The translations under genes and the position numbers were made by a program. The notes below the pieces were generated by a model that saw nothing but the letters and a program-made list of their open reading frames with translations, made no database searches and was not told the origin of the DNA. 43,476 nucleotides of DNA from Gp13-AA77 sp035578005. Lineage in GTDB: Bacteria; Acidobacteriota; Terriglobia; UBA7540. Each line of letters opens with the position of its first letter. Position 1 is the first letter of the stretch. Positions 24,032 through 32,438 of the stretch are shown piece after piece. The stretch lies in the NCBI GenBank assembly GCA_035578005.1, contig DATJYK010000063.1, forward strand, positions 1 to 43,476, given 5' to 3'.

Positions 24032-27000
24032 CTAGAAGTAAATCTTCGCCGCCAACTGGATCAGCCGCGGGTTCTGGGCAGCCAGGATGCGGCCGAAATT
24101 GCTCGAATTGATGTTGGTGCTGACTCCACTTGCATTAAACTGCGTATGGTTAAACAGGTTATAAAACTCAAACCGGAGTTCCAGCCGGGTGCTTTCGGTG
24201 ATGCGGGTGTCCTTCTGGAGGCTCCAGTCCCAGTTTGAGATGTGAGGTCCGCGCAAGAGGTCGCGGCCAGCATCGCCTTGCACGCCGATGGGAGCGCGGG
24301 CGAAAGTGTTGGGGTCGAACCAGTAGTGGTTGTTCGACGCGGTCCCGCCTTTCGTGGCGTTGACCAAATTGCTGGTTCTCGGGTCAACATACTGGGGCGA
24401 ACCGTTAGTATTGGGAACGTCCCAGCACGCGGTCCAGGTATACGCCCAGCAGGTCAGCGACCGGAAGCCACTGTCCACCACGTCGAGCGGGAAGCCCGTC
24501 TGGAAGGTGGTGATGCCGCTCATCCTCCAGCCCTCGAAGAACCGCTGGGCAGCCCAGTTGTCGAAATGGATGGATGGAATATCGTAAGTGTAAGTAATAA
24601 CGAACCGGTTCGCCGCGTCGAAGGCAGACGGTCCGTAGTTGAAAAGCGTCTGGTTGAAGGGATTGGTCGCCCGGACGCTGCCGTAGCCACCGAATCCCCC
24701 ACCGCCAAACCCGGAGTTCTCAAAGCCGGACCCGTCGTCCATCGCCTTCTGCCAGGCGTAAACGGCGTTGAAAGAGAGCCCATGTGATATGCGCTTGGTA
24801 GCCGTGAGCTGTAGGGAGTTGTAGTTCGAAGTGCCTGTCGTCTGGTTGTTGCCGATTCCCGCGATGACGTTAGGGTCATACGCGAAATTCTGAGGGAAGT
24901 CGAAACCCTGGAAAGTGCGGTCAGCCACACAATTGGGGTCGGCTGCGCAGCCCGAGGGGTTCAGCCCCGGGTTGAGTTCGCGAAGAATGATCTCCTTGCG
25001 TCCCAGTGCCCCGACGTAGGCGGCGGAAACGAGCAGGGTCGGCGAAAGCTGGTGCTCCACCGTCAGGTTGAAGTTTTGCGAGTAGGGAACCGCAGTGTTG
25101 GGATCGACGGCGTAAAGGAAAAGGGGTTCGTATTGGCCGAAGGTCACGCTCGACGGCGGGTTCGGATTTGCTGGAAACGGGTTGGGACACAAGGTGCCGG
25201 TCGCAACGTCCATAAAGGGATTGGCAAAGCCCGGATTGCCCCCACAGGACGCGGCTCCTGTGCTCACTAAGCCATAGGGGGGCGAAGCCAGGAATTGCAG
25301 GGTCTGCTCTTCCAGTTCCCGGTTGAAGTAAATGCCGTACCCTCCTCGGATGGACCACTTTCCCGAGCTACCGGGGCTCCAGGCAAATCCGATGCGAGGG
25401 CCGAAGTGGCCATACTTCGTCGTGCCCGTGGCATTCACGCCCGGGTCGCCCTGAAACACGTAACCCTCCGGAGCGTTGGGGAAAAGGGTGGACGTCTGTC
25501 CCGGCCGGTAAGCCGTGGCGGCATGGCCGTCGTGGTAGATGTCAATGGTCGGCGTATCCACCTGCCAGCCCGTGCCGTAGGTGAGCGTCAGCCTTGGCCT
25601 GATCTTGAACTGATCCTGGAAGTAGAGGTAGTACTCCTTGCCTCGGGCGTCGATGATGTCGCCGGTACCTTGACCGTAGGTATCGGGAATGCCCAGAAGG
25701 AAATCCGCGCCCGGGTCTCCCGTTGAGTAAGTACCGGTTCCGCCGAAGCCGTAATTTCCGCTGAGCTGATTGGCAAAGGGGTTGTAAACCTGGAAATCGC
25801 GGAAGTCGATGCCCATCTTAAGGGCGTGCCGGCCTACGATCTTTGAGAAGTTGTCATCGGCTTGATACGTCTGGTCGATGCGCGGCTGGGGGCCGTTGGT
25901 GGAGAACCCCAGAGTGAAGTAACCGGTGAGGTTGATGACGGGATAACTGCTCAGTGCCGGGTCCTGCGGGACAATGCCGGTGAACCCCACCGAACTCGGG
26001 GTGAGGACGTTGACCGGCAGCACCGCGCCGAAGTTGAAGCGCGTGTACCCGAAGCGCGCTTCATTGAGCGTGCTGCCGTTGAAGGTGTGGTTCCAGGTCA
26101 GCGAATAGTTCTGAATGTGCCGTTCACTCGTGTCTGGAAAGCCGGGCAGGGTGGCGCCGGTGAAGGGTAAAGTGTCTTCAGTGGGGTGCCTCTCCCACAG
26201 CCAGGATCCCCAAATCGAGTCCTTATTGCTGAGGTTGTAGTCAATCCGGGGCTGGAACTGATCATCTTTGCCAGTGGTGACGGCGTTAAAGACGTAATTG
26301 CCTCCGCTGGTGGCCGGAGGAACAAACTTGTTCATGAGATTGAGAGCAAGCGGATTGAGGTCGGCTGCGGGAATGTGTCCCGTGGGGAAGATGGTGCTGT
26401 ACTGGGTACCCGCCGCATAAGTCTGTCCATTCTCACCGACGAGAGGAAACGCGGAGGCGCACGCATTGCCGCTTGAGGCGCAACCCGGAATGTCGGCAAA
26501 GATCCCGTTTCTCTGGTCGTTCGTGAACACCGTTGTGGTGGTTGTCCCTGACCCTTGGGGGACAACGTTCCGCGTTCCCTGGTAGGAGAAGAAGAAGAAC
26601 GCTTTGTCCTTCTTGATGGGCCCGCCGACGGTTCCGCCGAATTGATTCTGGTGGAAAATAACCGACGTGGCCCCGGGGCCGTTGTTGAAGAAGTTGCGAG
26701 TGTCCAAGCTCGTATCGCGGTAAAACTCAAACCCCGAGCCGTGAAAGGCGTTGCTTCCGGACTTGGTGACGGCATTCAGGATGGCGCCGGAGTTGCGGCC
26801 GTACTCGGGATTGATGGTATTCGTGATGAGGTTGACCTCCGCAATGGCATCCGGACTGGGGATGACCAGCGCGGTGTTCAGCGGCAGGTCGTTCGAATCA
26901 ATACCGTTGACCAGGTAGCTGTTTTGGCCGGGTTGGCTGCCATTGGTGGCGAAATTTCCCCTCGAGTCGGCGGCGGCCACTACACCGGGCAGCGTCTGCT

Positions 27001-27478
27001 GGAGTTGGACCCAGTTGCGGCCGTTGAGCGGCAAGTCCACAACTTGGCTCGAGCTGATGTTGGCCCCCAGTTGAATACTCGTGGTCTCCACTTGGAGCTT
27101 GGCCGCTTGCACCGTTACTTCCTGTGCAACCGCGCCAACCTCCATGCGGACGTCCTCGACGTAAATCTGGTTCAAGCTCAACGGAATTGCCTCCGCCTCA
27201 AACGTCCGGAAACCGCTTTGCTCGGCACTCACGTTATAGGTTCCGGGCGCGGGTAGCTGCACGAACAAGTAGTTCCCCTCAGCGCCACTAGTGGCCGTAT
27301 ACTTCACACCGGTGGCGACGTTGGTGGCCGTGAGGTGCACACCGACCATCGCCGCTCCCGTTGCGTCAGTCACCGTGCCGCGGATCTGGCCGTAGACGTC
27401 GACGGCCCGCGCTGAGCTGGCGCCGAACGCTGCCGCGAACGCGCCGACAAGTAGGAGCCTTGAAACACAGCCTCTCAT
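24032..27478 (-). CDS. Oar-like TonB-dependent outer-membrane receptor 2
   Basis: A 1148-aa outer-membrane receptor paralogous in layout to the 19783-23424 gene. The ATG at 27478 is chosen because GGAGGAG precedes it and a clean signal peptide follows (residues 1-25, cut after SSARA). An upstream in-frame ATG at 27637 would read through the conserved leader. A carboxypeptidase-regulatory domain spans about 28-112 (IRGTVTDATGAAMVGVHL). The plug carries the typical LPLNGRNWVQLQQTLPGV at 149-166 and PEYGRNSGAILNAVTKSGSN. The barrel ends in QLAAKIYF. The substrate is unknown; similar receptors are numerous in Acidobacteria and are usually linked to polysaccharide or peptide uptake. Confidence 0.93.
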   Translation of the reverse strand: MRGCVSRLLLVGAFAAAFGASSARAVDVYGQIRGTVTDATGAAMVGVHLTATNVATGVKYTATSGAEGNYLFVQLPAPGTYNVSAEQSGFRTFEAEAIPLSLNQIYVEDVRMEVGAVAQEVTVQAAKLQVETTSIQLGANISSSQVVDLPLNGRNWVQLQQTLPGVVAAADSRGNFATNGSQPGQNSYLVNGIDSNDLPLNTALVIPSPDAIAEVNLITNTINPEYGRNSGAILNAVTKSGSNAFHGSGFEFYRDTSLDTRNFFNNGPGATSVIFHQNQFGGTVGGPIKKDKAFFFFSYQGTRNVVPQGSGTTTTTVFTNDQRNGIFADIPGCASSGNACASAFPLVGENGQTYAAGTQYSTIFPTGHIPAADLNPLALNLMNKFVPPATSGGNYVFNAVTTGKDDQFQPRIDYNLSNKDSIWGSWLWERHPTEDTLPFTGATLPGFPDTSERHIQNYSLTWNHTFNGSTLNEARFGYTRFNFGAVLPVNVLTPSSVGFTGIVPQDPALSSYPVINLTGYFTLGFSTNGPQPRIDQTYQADDNFSKIVGRHALKMGIDFRDFQVYNPFANQLSGNYGFGGTGTYSTGDPGADFLLGIPDTYGQGTGDIIDARGKEYYLYFQDQFKIRPRLTLTYGTGWQVDTPTIDIYHDGHAATAYRPGQTSTLFPNAPEGYVFQGDPGVNATGTTKYGHFGPRIGFAWSPGSSGKWSIRGGYGIYFNRELEEQTLQFLASPPYGLVSTGAASCGGNPGFANPFMDVATGTLCPNPFPANPNPPSSVTFGQYEPLFLYAVDPNTAVPYSQNFNLTVEHQLSPTLLVSAAYVGALGRKEIILRELNPGLNPSGCAADPNCVADRTFQGFDFPQNFAYDPNVIAGIGNNQTTGTSNYNSLQLTATKRISHGLSFNAVYAWQKAMDDGSGFENSGFGGGGFGGYGSVRATNPFNQTLFNYGPSAFDAANRFVITYTYDIPSIHFDNWAAQRFFEGWRMSGITTFQTGFPLDVVDSGFRSLTCWAYTWTACWDVPNTNGSPQYVDPRTSNLVNATKGGTASNNHYWFDPNTFARAPIGVQGDAGRDLLRGPHISNWDWSLQKDTRITESTRLELRFEFYNLFNHTQFNASGVSTNINSSNFGRILAAQNPRLIQLAAKIYF

Positions 27479-27483
27479 TTTGT

Positions 27484-27614
27484 CTCCTCCTAAGTAATGC
27501 CCGCCCTCCCAGCCACTCCGGCTTAACCAGGTCTGCAGTGCCCCAAACAACTGAGTGCCCACAGGTGGACGACAGACATTACCTGCCGCTGGCAGGGGCA
27601 ACTGAAGGTCCAAG
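27484..27614 (-). ncRNA. Candidate structured leader RNA, copy 2 (TonB receptor 2)
   Basis: Aligns with copy 1 over its whole length. The long-range helix is AATGTCTGTC (27580-27571) with GGCGGGCATT (27505-27496): ten pairs, three of them G-U. Relative to copy 1, one pair changes G-C to A-U and three others change between Watson-Crick and G-U, all without loss of pairing. TTGGAC (27613-27608) can pair with GTCCA (27570-27566). A strong variable hairpin CCTGCC-AGC-GGCAGG replaces the corresponding loop of copy 1. The core GCAGACCTGGT..AAGCCGGAGTGG is kept. The Shine-Dalgarno GGAGGAG lies just after the helix. Confidence 0.65.
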
Positions 27615-27684
27615 GCGAGAACGCAGATTTGGTCCATGTTTTCAATTATATAGGTCCTGCTGACCTGGCTTCGCGGTTAAGGGT

Positions 27685-27732
27685 AATATGCAGTTTGGAA
27701 TTCCAGCCAAGGGTCCTACAAGTAATCATATT
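27685..27732 (-). promoter_or_regulatory. Shared upstream dyad element, copy 2, with promoter candidate
   Basis: Minus strand: AATATGATTACTTGTAGG at one end and GGAATTCCAAACTGCATATT at the other; AATATG and CATATT are complementary. The middle TATGATTACTTGTAGG and GAATTCCAA are shared with copy 1 at 23621-23669. A good minus-10 hexamer TATAAT lies downstream at 27650-27645, but no minus-35 consensus stands 17 bp before it, consistent with an activator-dependent promoter. That last point is inference. Confidence 0.55.
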
Positions 27733-28052
27733 TCGTTGCGTGCGGACGGCATGGAAGGAGGTATGGGCCGTGCGCAATTAGGGACAGATGGAGAACAACT
27801 CCCGCAGCGCCGGGGGCCTGAAGAAATTCTCCTGTAATATTCCATCCCAATTCTCGCCTTATGCCCTGCGTACAGCTTCGGCGTGGTATAGACTATGAGA
27901 GAGCATGGACCAGCAGGCAACGTCAAGGCGCCCCCCGCCCAATTCGCAGGAGCGTTACGCTGGGAGTCATGAGGGGCTTGCGGCCCCGAGCTTTGGAGGT
28001 CATTTTGGCCTCAATTACAGGGTCCCCCCCCCGGGGTATGGCCTAATTGCAA

Positions 28053-28142
28053 AAACGAACCCGAGAAGTCATTTAGAATCAACAAAAGCCTCAAAAAACG
28101 AACCTAAAACGAACCTAAACGAACCTAAAACGAACCCAAGAT
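28053..28142 (+). repeat. AACGAACC(T/C) short-word array
   Basis: AAAACGAACC is repeated about five times with 10-12 bp steps (CAAAAACGAACCCGAG, then AACGAACCTAAAACGAACC and further copies). The array recalls 148-190 near the other end of the window. An open frame through it translates to reiterated NEPKTN and is judged an artefact. 27733-28052 and 28143-28250 contain no gene I can support; a run of nine C lies at about 28023-28031. Confidence 0.75.
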
Positions 28143-28260
28143 CAGGATGCGGCCTCTGCCATAAACCTTTTGGAATCAGCATAGCGGTTGGAACCGCCGA
28201 AAACGAATTCACCGGAACCGTTCCGCAAGCGACGCGCAGACTTGAACCGCGGAGTCACCC

Positions 28261-29658
28261 GTGAGCCGCGTTCAAGGAACGCTTTCGGCTCTCTGGAACG
28301 ATCTTCCCGAGCCTCGCCTTCTGCGGTGGGCGTCCGTCTCCTTCACCCTGTCCGTGCTGTCAATGCTGTTATCGGTTGCCGCCGCGCAGATCTTCTTTTC
28401 GCTTGCTGGCGTGTGTTACGCAGCAGATTTGCTGCGCCGTCCGCGCGTGCCTGCGTTTCCACCTTTCAAGCTGCCGCTCGCCTTGTTCTGCGCTTTCACC
28501 GCACTTTCCATCGGATGGGCCGAGAATCCGATTGTCGGATGGACCGTGGTGCGAAAGCTGACGTTGCTCTTCATTATTCTGTTCACGGTGAATCTGATTG
28601 CCAGCTATCGGCAGCTTGTCACCATCTATCAAGTGGTCTTTGTGGAGTCCGCGCTGGCAGGACTACTCGCGTTGGTGCAGTTCGCGACTCAATACCGCCA
28701 AGTCCGCGCGGAGCATCCCGGCAAGTTCTATTACTTCATGACCCTTCTTCGCATCCACGGCTTTCAGGGCCACTGGATGAACTTCGGCGGCCAGCAAATG
28801 TTGATCTTCGTGGCGCTTGCGGCTTACGTGACGCTAGGATTGCAAAAGCGCGGGGAAGGGTGGGGCTTTAGCCACGCCGTAGCCGCGCCCTCAACTAAGT
28901 TTGTTGCAGCGCGCTCCTCGGCGGGGCTGAAAGCCCGGCGCTTTCGCGGCCTTCGCCTTTCCTCAGAGCTCGGCTGGTGGCTCGTGCTGGCTGTCGTGGC
29001 CATTTCCATCGTTCTGAATTTCACGCGCGGCGTCTGGCTGGGCTGCGGAGTAGCTTTGCTCTACGTGATTGCGCGCTGGCGCGCGCGCTGGCTGTGGGCG
29101 CTGCCGGTGCTGGCTGTGGCCGCGTATTTGGCGTCGCCCTCTCTCGTGCGTGACCGGATACAGACGTTGTTTCACCCTTCAGCCGATCCGTCGATTGCCG
29201 TTCGCATGGAGATGTGGCACGTGGGGCTGGCGATGATGAGGCGGCATCCGTTGACCGGCGTGGGCCCGAACAATATTCCCGAGGTCTATCTCACTTACCT
29301 TCCGCCGGGGACGCAGGCGGTGCCAGCTTGGCACGAGCACCTGCACGATGTCTACTTGCAGCTCGGCGCCGAACGCGGCCTGCCGTGCCTGGCGGCGTGG
29401 CTCTGGTTCATGGGGGCGCTGGGATGGCACGACTTGCGCGTGCGAGGCCGGTTGCAACGGGAAGGCAAGCCCGTGTGGATTGCAGACGCATCGTTCGCAG
29501 CCTGGCTGGCATTCGTCGTGGAAGGATTCTTTGAGTTCAACTTCGGGACCACGCCGGTGCTGATGCTCTTTCTGTTCGTCATGTCGGCTCCGTTCGCGGC
29601 AGAGCGGCTGCTGGCGCAGATGCTCGTGGTACCATCAAGTGACCAGACAACCCATTGA
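28261..29658 (+). CDS. O-antigen ligase/polymerase-like membrane protein
   Basis: A 465-aa polytopic inner-membrane protein of the O-antigen ligase (Wzy_C) family, with about ten hydrophobic segments. The large periplasmic loop holds family-type sequence: RMEMWHVGLAMMRRHPLTGVGPNNIPE and HEHLHDVYLQLGAERG with a conserved His. It likely ligates or polymerises surface polysaccharide. GTG start at 28261 has GGAG 6 bases upstream. Residues about 199-233 (between two membrane spans) are encoded by palindromic repeat-like DNA and look like an insertion. The MurJ-like gene follows 6 bp later, so the two are probably co-transcribed. Confidence 0.85.
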   Translation: MSRVQGTLSALWNDLPEPRLLRWASVSFTLSVLSMLLSVAAAQIFFSLAGVCYAADLLRRPRVPAFPPFKLPLALFCAFTALSIGWAENPIVGWTVVRKLTLLFIILFTVNLIASYRQLVTIYQVVFVESALAGLLALVQFATQYRQVRAEHPGKFYYFMTLLRIHGFQGHWMNFGGQQMLIFVALAAYVTLGLQKRGEGWGFSHAVAAPSTKFVAARSSAGLKARRFRGLRLSSELGWWLVLAVVAISIVLNFTRGVWLGCGVALLYVIARWRARWLWALPVLAVAAYLASPSLVRDRIQTLFHPSADPSIAVRMEMWHVGLAMMRRHPLTGVGPNNIPEVYLTYLPPGTQAVPAWHEHLHDVYLQLGAERGLPCLAAWLWFMGALGWHDLRVRGRLQREGKPVWIADASFAAWLAFVVEGFFEFNFGTTPVLMLFLFVMSAPFAAERLLAQMLVVPSSDQTTH

Positions 29659-29664
29659 AATCGA

Positions 29665-31080
29665 ATGCGTGACGCGTCGCCACTTGAAGTGAAGCCGAAC
29701 TCCATGCCGGGTCCGCTTTCGCGGGCTCTTGGGGCGATTGCGTCGTCCGTCAATCGCAAGATTTTTCGCGCTGTTACGATACTTTCCGGCTTCTCTGGAG
29801 TCGTACTGCTTGCCACTACCGCACGCGAGTTGGTGGTAGCCAATTATTTCGGACGCAGCGACGCTCTCGACGCCTATGTCACGGCCTACGTTCTGCCGCT
29901 ATTCATCGTGAATCTGGTAGCGAAGTCTTTCGATGTGGCCGTTATCCCGACTTTCGTGGAGGTTCGCGAGTCAGAAGGCGCGGATGCGGCTCAACGGCTA
30001 TTTTCCGGAGCGCTGGTATGGAGTCTCACGCTGTTGCTGACGATCGCGGTGCTGCTGGCAGCCTTCGCGCCCTACTACTTACCACTGCTGGCGTCAGGGT
30101 TTAGTGCCGCCAAGCTGCTGCTCACTCGCAAGCTGCTTTATTTCATGCTGCCCCTGATCGTGATGAGCGCCGTTACCGTCAACGGAACGGCCCTTCTCAA
30201 TGCAGGAGAACGCTTCGCGCTGCCAGCGCTGGTACCGGTGTTGGCTCCGCTGGGCGGACTGCTTTTTCTTATCGAGTTCGGAAGGCGATGGGGCATTTAC
30301 GCGCTAGCTGCGGGTACAGTGGTGGGCACGGCTCTGCAGGCGGCGAGCTTGGTGGCGCTGGCGCGATCGCATGGCTTTAGCCTCATGCCCCGGTGGTCTG
30401 GACTTGATCCCAAGCTGCGCCAGGTGATCGGCCAGTACGTTCCCATGGTGGCGGGGGCGCTGCTGATGGGCACCACCGAACTCGTCGATCAGGCCATGGC
30501 CGCGATGCTGCCGTCCGGGAGCGTGGCGGCGCTCAGTTACGCGCGCAAAATCGTTAACGTTCTGGTGGTGGTAGGAGCCATTCCGCTGGGCGCGGCGACT
30601 CTGCCCTATTTTTCGGACATGGTGGCCAAGCGTGCTTGGGAATCCTGCCGCCACACCCTCCGCACCTACAGCGGACTGATTTTCCTGGTGACGGTTCCGC
30701 TGACGGCAGGTATGGTGGTGTTCGCGCGGCCTCTGGTGCGAATCCTGTTTCAGCGCGGAGCCTTCGGCGCCGCCGACACCGCGGTGGTGAGCCACGTCGA
30801 AGCCTGGTTGGCGCTTCAGGTCCCGTTTTACCTGGTGGGTAACATGGCCGTCCGCCTCATCAGCGCCCTGAAGCGCAACGGAGTGCTCATGGTGATTGCA
30901 GCGGTGAACACCGCGCTGAACGCCGTCCTCAATTGGGTCTTCATGTGGCGATACGGGGTGGCGGGCATCGCACTTTCCACGTCAATTGTGTACCTGGTCT
31001 CCTGCGTGCTGGTGTTCGGCTCGCTCTACGTTCTGCTGAAGCGCGAGAGCGTGCATTCCGGAGTAGGAGCTTCGGCTTAG
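29665..31080 (+). CDS. murJ: MurJ/MviN-like lipid flippase
   Basis: A 471-aa membrane protein of the MurJ (MOP exporter superfamily) type with about 13-14 hydrophobic segments. Family features include TARELVVANYFGRSDALDAY near the N-terminus, GTTELVDQAMAAMLPSGSVAALSYARK in the middle, and RILFQRGAFG. MurJ flips lipid II; relatives in polysaccharide clusters flip other lipid-linked sugars. Given the neighbours (Wzy-like and a glycosyltransferase), an exopolysaccharide role is as likely as peptidoglycan. The start at 29665 lacks a clear ribosome binding site; ATG at 29704 is an alternative. Confidence 0.85.
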   Translation: MRDASPLEVKPNSMPGPLSRALGAIASSVNRKIFRAVTILSGFSGVVLLATTARELVVANYFGRSDALDAYVTAYVLPLFIVNLVAKSFDVAVIPTFVEVRESEGADAAQRLFSGALVWSLTLLLTIAVLLAAFAPYYLPLLASGFSAAKLLLTRKLLYFMLPLIVMSAVTVNGTALLNAGERFALPALVPVLAPLGGLLFLIEFGRRWGIYALAAGTVVGTALQAASLVALARSHGFSLMPRWSGLDPKLRQVIGQYVPMVAGALLMGTTELVDQAMAAMLPSGSVAALSYARKIVNVLVVVGAIPLGAATLPYFSDMVAKRAWESCRHTLRTYSGLIFLVTVPLTAGMVVFARPLVRILFQRGAFGAADTAVVSHVEAWLALQVPFYLVGNMAVRLISALKRNGVLMVIAAVNTALNAVLNWVFMWRYGVAGIALSTSIVYLVSCVLVFGSLYVLLKRESVHSGVGASA

Positions 31081-31306
31081 AGTCAGGCCTCGCGCGTGCC
31101 GGATTGCGGCTGGATCGAGGTCAACGGGCTTCAACACGGCCGTCATCGCTTCGCTATTCGAGCCGGAAGATAACAATCGATTCAGGGTTCCGGTGGAAAG
31201 TCTGATCCTTGGTCTGGCGGTTATGGAGCTGTACCTGACCGTCAACGAACTGCGCGGTTGGCACAAGCGAAGGTTGGTGCGTCGAATTTCGGCGGAGAGC
31301 GCGTGA
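31067..31306 (+). pseudogene. 3' remnant of an unidentified gene
   Basis: No start codon, but one frame from about 31121 to the TGA at 31304-31306 reads like real protein: GFNTAVIASLFEPEDNNRFR, then VPVESLILGLAVMELYLTV and a basic tail (GWHKRRLVRRI). Codon use fits coding DNA. The frame is closed upstream at 31064, inside murJ, so the 5' part is missing. The pattern vaguely recalls the C-terminal helices of asparagine-synthase-like proteins of polysaccharide clusters, but I cannot assign it. Confidence 0.4.
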
Positions 31307-31337
31307 TTACGACACGCATCTCGCCCTCATCTCAATC

Positions 31338-32375
31338 ATGCCCTCGAGTGAAACACATCCGTCTGACTCGACCACTTATGTGCCTATTGACAAGCCTTGG
31401 CGCCGTTATAGAGTGTTGGTGGTCACCAATCTCTGGCCTACAAAACAAGACCCAGGCTGGGGCAGTTTCGTGCAAGCCCAAATGGAGTCGCTGCGGCCGC
31501 ACGGCGTTGAGTACGATGTGTTGTTTATGAACGGACGGGAGTCGTACGCCAACTACGTGAAGGCCGTCTTCGAATTGCAGCGCCGCTTGACGGAAACGAA
31601 GTACGACTTGATCCACGCCCACTTCGGTCTTTCCGGTTTGGTCGCCAGGGCTCAATGGCGGGTTCCCGTAGTGGTGTCATTCATGGGTGACGACGTGCTC
31701 GGCCAGTTTGACCGGGAAGGTCGCAATTCGCTGGTTGGTCTCTTCTATCAGCTTTCAAGTTTCGCGCTGGCGCGGTGCGTGAGTGCGGTGATCGTCAAGA
31801 GCGAACAGATGAAGCAGCGCCTGCGCCTCTCGTCCGGTAGGGTAATCCCGAATGGTGTCAACCTCGACCTCTTTCGCCCGATTGATCGCGGTGAAGCCCG
31901 GCGCGTTCTGGGCCTCGATGACCGCCGCAAATATGTGCTGTTCCCCTATGATCCGTCTGTAACCCGCAAGCGCTTTGACCTGCTGCAGGAAGCGGTGAAG
32001 TTGGCGCGTGCGCAACTGCCTGAGCTTGAGATCTTACGGGTGGTCGGCGTGCCTCGCCCGCAGATGCCGCTTTATTTCAACGCTGCCGAAGTCCTCGTAT
32101 TGCTCTCTTACGGCGAGGGCTCGCCCAACGCGGTTAAGGAGGCGATGGCAGTAAACCTGCCAGTGATCACTGTAGACGTGGGCGATTCTCGCGACCTGAT
32201 TGGACGCACCGAAGGCTGTCATCTCGTTTCCCCGCGCGCCGATGAGATTGCTGCGCGCATCATTGACGTGTGCCGACGGGGAACGCGAACGAAGGGCCGC
32301 GAATGGATTGCGCGTTACTCTGAAGAGACGATCGCCCGCGAGGTTTTCGATGTATACGCTAGCGTTGTTGGCTAG
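31338..32375 (+). CDS. GT4-family glycosyltransferase
   Basis: A 345-aa GT-B fold glycosyltransferase of family 4, acting at the cytoplasmic membrane face on a nucleotide-sugar donor. N-terminal domain: VLVVTNLWPTKQDPGWGSFV, HAHFGLSGLVA and VSFMGDDVLG. C-terminal domain: VIPNGVNLDLFRP and the donor-binding EGSPNAVKEAMAVNLPVI with the two spaced Glu residues (E-x7-E) typical of the family. It follows the Wzy-like and MurJ-like genes, which suggests assembly of a surface polysaccharide. The sugar specificity is unknown. Confidence 0.9.
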   Translation: MPSSETHPSDSTTYVPIDKPWRRYRVLVVTNLWPTKQDPGWGSFVQAQMESLRPHGVEYDVLFMNGRESYANYVKAVFELQRRLTETKYDLIHAHFGLSGLVARAQWRVPVVVSFMGDDVLGQFDREGRNSLVGLFYQLSSFALARCVSAVIVKSEQMKQRLRLSSGRVIPNGVNLDLFRPIDRGEARRVLGLDDRRKYVLFPYDPSVTRKRFDLLQEAVKLARAQLPELEILRVVGVPRPQMPLYFNAAEVLVLLSYGEGSPNAVKEAMAVNLPVITVDVGDSRDLIGRTEGCHLVSPRADEIAARIIDVCRRGTRTKGREWIARYSEETIAREVFDVYASVVG

Positions 32376-32438
32376 TGGAAATGCCCGTGTCGCCCGTGGG
32401 TGGGCACAAGGCCTGCCCCTACGTTGCGCCTCGGAAAG

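Noticed and set aside
27479..27637. N-terminal extension of TonB receptor 2 starting at 27637
   Set aside because: It would translate the conserved leader RNA. The ATG at 27478 has a strong ribosome binding site and begins a normal signal peptide.
27905..28264. Open frame of 119 aa with reiterated NEPKTN
   Set aside because: It is a translation of the AACGAACC short-word array, has no ribosome binding site and overlaps the start of the O-antigen-ligase-like gene.
28188..28871. 227-aa plus-strand frame overlapping the O-antigen-ligase-like gene
   Set aside because: It is the alternative frame of a clear membrane-protein gene and has no family features.
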